This document shows positions 7,040-8,607 of a stretch of DNA of 8,607 nt, in pieces. How positions within the stretch are numbered: position 1 is the stretch's first letter; each line of letters begins with the position of its first letter. The notes below the pieces were generated by a model that saw only the letters and a list, made by a program, of their open reading frames with translations, was not told the origin of the DNA and searched no databases. Source of the stretch: Acidobacteriota bacterium (GTDB lineage: Bacteria; Acidobacteriota; UBA6911; RPQK01; JADFOI01). The stretch spans positions 1 to 8,607 of the forward strand of contig JAPYTY010000080.1 of NCBI GenBank assembly GCA_029942065.1, read 5' to 3'. A program made the translations under genes and the position numbers.

Positions 7040-7048
7040 ATCCGAAAC
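7020..7048. repeat. 29-nt repeat, inverted copy of 3696-3724
   Basis: The 29 bases are the exact reverse complement of 3696-3724. They split into heptamers CCGAAAT, CCGAAGT, CCCAAAT and CCGAAAC. Weaker similarity continues past 7048 for about 15 bases. The copy lies in the gap between imuB and dnaE2, a place where such cassettes are often tightly packed, so it probably arrived as a mobile or spreading intergenic repeat. Confidence 0.8.
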
Positions 7049-7086
7049 CGTTCCGGAATTCAAAACCGGACTGTTCTCCACGCGGA

Positions 7087-7103
7087 GCGTGTGCGAAGCA
7101 CGC
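7087..7103. other. GAA-loop hairpin just past the imuB stop codon
   Basis: On the plus strand 7091-7094 (GTGC) pairs with 7098-7101 (GCAC) around a GAA loop, and the stem extends outward by one wobble pair and one G-C pair. It starts about 20 nt beyond the imuB stop codon on the minus strand. It resembles the hairpin at 3803-3823 in its GAA loop, its GCG...CGC outer bases and the pyrimidine-rich bases that follow. It is short and has no adjoining U tract, so its role as a terminator is doubtful. Confidence 0.3.
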
Positions 7104-7122
7104 TTCTCCTGGCTTCAGCTTC

Positions 7123-8385
7123 TCAGTCGTAAATCCCTTCTGAAAACCAGGTCCTCTTCAGGGGATCCCAATAAACACGACGGATAGACCCATCCACCAG
7201 TTCAACATCCCACTCATTGCGAGACCACTCCTGTGTCGTTCCTTGCCACCAATCTCCGGAAGAACGCCAGGGCCCGGAGCAGGCTACGATCTGATGGGTT
7301 GCAAGGTGAGTGGAAAGAGGAGGACGCAATCTTCTGAGTGCCAGCGGGATATGATCGCCTGATTCTCTGTGCCCGAGCAGTGGGCCTTCTCTTCTTTCTG
7401 TGTGCGAGCTGCGCACGGGTTCCACTTGCAGGGGGGTCATGCAAATGGCATCGGGACGGTGGGTATCCAGCAAGGCAGGAGTCCCGACGTTTCCTTCGCC
7501 CAGCAGAGCCGTCAGCCGGGCCAGGGTATGAGAGAGCTTGTCGGGATTAGAGGAAGAAAGGTCAAGGAGGGAATGCTGGATGAGCCGTGGCCGGGCCGGG
7601 GTTGCTTGAAGGGAGACGCCCACAATGCCTGAATGAGGTGGATGGGACTGAAGATCCAATCGTAAAAGTGAGAGAAGAAGTTTGGGATGCCTGATGGGAA
7701 AGGCCAGCCGGAGGGTCCGCTCGTGAACGGTGTGATCGTCCAGTTGCAGCGTGAGGGCTAAAGAGCCGGCGGCCTGACCGTAGTCGTGAAGGCGAGCGCA
7801 GAGTTGTTCCAAAATCCTTCTCAGAATGAACGTCAAGGATTCCAGAGAATCCAGCGGCCATTCCAGTTCCCGGCTTTCTTTGAATTGGAGTGCTCCCACA
7901 TAGGGTTGGAACGGCTGGACGTCCTCACCCCGTGCCATGTTCTGGAGGCGAAACCCCCTTTGTCCCAGACGCGCAACGAGATCCTTTTCCGGCAGGGCTG
8001 TGAGGTCGCCCAGGGTACGGACCCCCCACTGGAACAGGGTCGAAAGAAGTTTGGAGTCTGATTTCTGGAGAATCAGGGAAAGCCATCCAACCGGTAAAGA
8101 GGCCAAGAAATCCTGCTCCTTGCCATCAGGGACCACTGTGCCTGATCGAGTATGTGCCGCCAGGATAGCCGTGATACGAGTGGAAGCAATGCCGGTTTTT
8201 GGAGGACTCTCGATTTGTTCAAGAAACGTCTTGAGAGTTTTTAGTTCCGAATGCGCTGTCATTTCCAGAAGCAATCCGTCTGGAGGACAGAGTTCAATAC
8301 ATGGAGAAAGTCTCTGAGCAATCAGAAAAGTATGAGGCAGATCAGAGCTGAAAATGGCAATAAAACGTTGCATGGGCGTGAGCAT
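7123..8385 (-). CDS. imuB: ImuB, catalytically dead Y-family polymerase-like protein
   Basis: This 420-residue protein is ImuB, the adaptor that brings DnaE2 to the sliding clamp in damage-induced mutagenesis. The evidence is the Y-family-like block LSPCIELCPPDGLLLEM (26-42), where the catalytic SxDE of active polymerases is replaced by PPDG; a helix-hairpin-helix (about 115-145); a little-finger-like region (about 175-265); the family block VGTPALLDTHRPDAI (300-314); and the C-terminus SGPWRSSGDWW...DVELVDGSIRRVYWD...GIYD (370-420). QHSLLDL (270-276) fits a beta-clamp binding motif. The N-terminal part is short: only about 25 residues precede the IAQRLSP block, where relatives usually have about 100, so most of the nucleotide-facing palm is absent. 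The start at 8385 is chosen for its GAGG 5 nt upstream; the ATG at 8373 is the alternative. It overlaps the end of the upstream imuA-like gene by 44 nt, suggesting translational coupling. Confidence 0.9.
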   Translation of the reverse strand: MLTPMQRFIAIFSSDLPHTFLIAQRLSPCIELCPPDGLLLEMTAHSELKTLKTFLEQIESPPKTGIASTRITAILAAHTRSGTVVPDGKEQDFLASLPVGWLSLILQKSDSKLLSTLFQWGVRTLGDLTALPEKDLVARLGQRGFRLQNMARGEDVQPFQPYVGALQFKESRELEWPLDSLESLTFILRRILEQLCARLHDYGQAAGSLALTLQLDDHTVHERTLRLAFPIRHPKLLLSLLRLDLQSHPPHSGIVGVSLQATPARPRLIQHSLLDLSSSNPDKLSHTLARLTALLGEGNVGTPALLDTHRPDAICMTPLQVEPVRSSHTERREGPLLGHRESGDHIPLALRRLRPPLSTHLATHQIVACSGPWRSSGDWWQGTTQEWSRNEWDVELVDGSIRRVYWDPLKRTWFSEGIYD

Positions 8386-8607
8386 TCTTACCTCGGAGCA
8401 ATTCCAATTCGTTGCAGATACCGTGCAGCAGGCGAGCATGGCGGGGATCTGTGTCCTTGGAAGATGTTGGGTCAGTGGTGGAACTCCACTGGGTTTCCCG
8501 CCGTCGAAGCGAGATCACACGAGAGACCGCACTTCCGGCATTGACCGCTTGCCCCAGGATCAGTAAAGCCGTGGAAGTTCGCCGGGCAGCACGTTTCAGT
8601 CTGAACC
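8342..8607 (-). CDS. imuA: C-terminal part of an ImuA-like (RecA-fold) protein, cut by the window edge
   Basis: A minus-strand frame is open from the window edge (first full codon at 8605) to a TGA at 8344-8342, giving 87 residues. It starts FRLKRAARRTSTALLILGQ, like the helix-strand unit near the end of ImuA/RecA-like proteins that is followed by sensor-like arginines (here VSRVISLRRR, 29-36) and a tail ...ARLLHGICNELELLRGK (57-73). Its position directly upstream of imuB, the 44-nt overlap and the usual imuA-imuB-dnaE2 order support the call. The Walker motifs would lie outside the window. No start codon is present within the window, so only the fragment is supported. The residue match is from memory and is weak taken alone; context carries most of the weight. 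Confidence 0.6.
   Translation of the reverse strand, partial: FRLKRAARRTSTALLILGQAVNAGSAVSRVISLRRRETQWSSTTDPTSSKDTDPRHARLLHGICNELELLRGKNAHAHATFYCHFQL
8391..8394 (-). promoter_or_regulatory. imuB ribosome binding site inside the imuA-like gene
   Basis: On the minus strand GAGG (8394-8391) precedes the ATG at 8385 by 5 nt, in the context CCGAGGTAAGA. It lies within the last 20 codons of the imuA-like frame, so ribosomes ending imuA would pass over it, which suits coupled translation. Confidence 0.6.

Noticed and set aside
7013..7048. Intrinsic terminator between imuB and dnaE2, suggested by seven Ts on the minus strand after the repeat
   Set aside because: The repeat copy next to the T run has no complementary arm nearby, so no stem abuts the Ts.
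6959..7081. N-terminal extension of DnaE2 from the ATG at 7081
   Set aside because: The extra 41 codons run through the heptamer and octamer repeats and match nothing in DnaE2, whose family start MSYIELH is at 6958.
8475..8606. Cysteine-rich minus-strand frame resembling a small zinc-binding tail
   Set aside because: It ends in a stop at 8475 well short of imuB. The neighbouring frame continues through to overlap imuB and reads like an ImuA C-terminus, so the cysteine-rich frame is probably a shadow.

Overview
The window looks like bacterial chromosome with moderately high GC (mid-50s per cent by eye). It carries five protein-coding genes, the last one cut by the window edge, and no rRNA, tRNA, CRISPR array, transposase or phage gene that I can see. 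The protein styles (an ImuA-ImuB-DnaE2 mutagenesis cassette whose DnaE2 begins ELHASSAFSFL, a LIC_10091-like protein and a secreted metal-dependent amidohydrolase) and the short degenerate tandem repeats between genes best suit an Acidobacteriota-like organism or a similar environmental phylum. That placement is an inference, not a proof.

Left part, plus strand. Bases 1-217 hold short tandem words (CGTG-based and CGACAG-based), a candidate TTGACA promoter and a strong AGGAGG ribosome site. Bases 218-2206 encode a 662-residue exported protein of the amidohydrolase family 3 (YtcJ-like) with a signal peptide and an altered set of active-site positions. A 10-bp GC-rich hairpin (2221-2246) follows and probably ends that transcript. 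Bases 2399-3613 encode a 404-residue membrane-anchored protein that resembles the LIC_10091-type conserved hypothetical family. I see no functional link between these two genes.

Right part, minus strand. In transcription order this is the end of an imuA-like gene (8607 down to 8342), imuB (8385-7123) and dnaE2 (6958-3833): the three-gene DNA-damage mutagenesis cassette. By analogy with characterised cassettes, DnaE2 does error-prone lesion bypass, ImuB (a Y-family polymerase without a catalytic centre) links it to the sliding clamp, and ImuA is a RecA-fold partner. Here imuA and imuB overlap by 44 nt, while imuB and dnaE2 are separated by a repeat-rich 164-nt spacer. ImuB has an unusually short N-terminal part, and the PHP domain of DnaE2 lacks key metal-ligand histidines.

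Repeats. dnaE2 is bracketed by a perfect 29-nt inverted repeat (3696-3724 and 7020-7048) built of 7-bp degenerate units, and by two GAA-loop hairpins. Every intergenic region of the window except the 2207-2398 gap carries clear 7-8-bp-period tandem words, and that gap carries a shorter CGTG-type piece. This is the most unusual non-coding signal here. The window is otherwise fairly ordinary, and I do not see a clear new multi-gene system.
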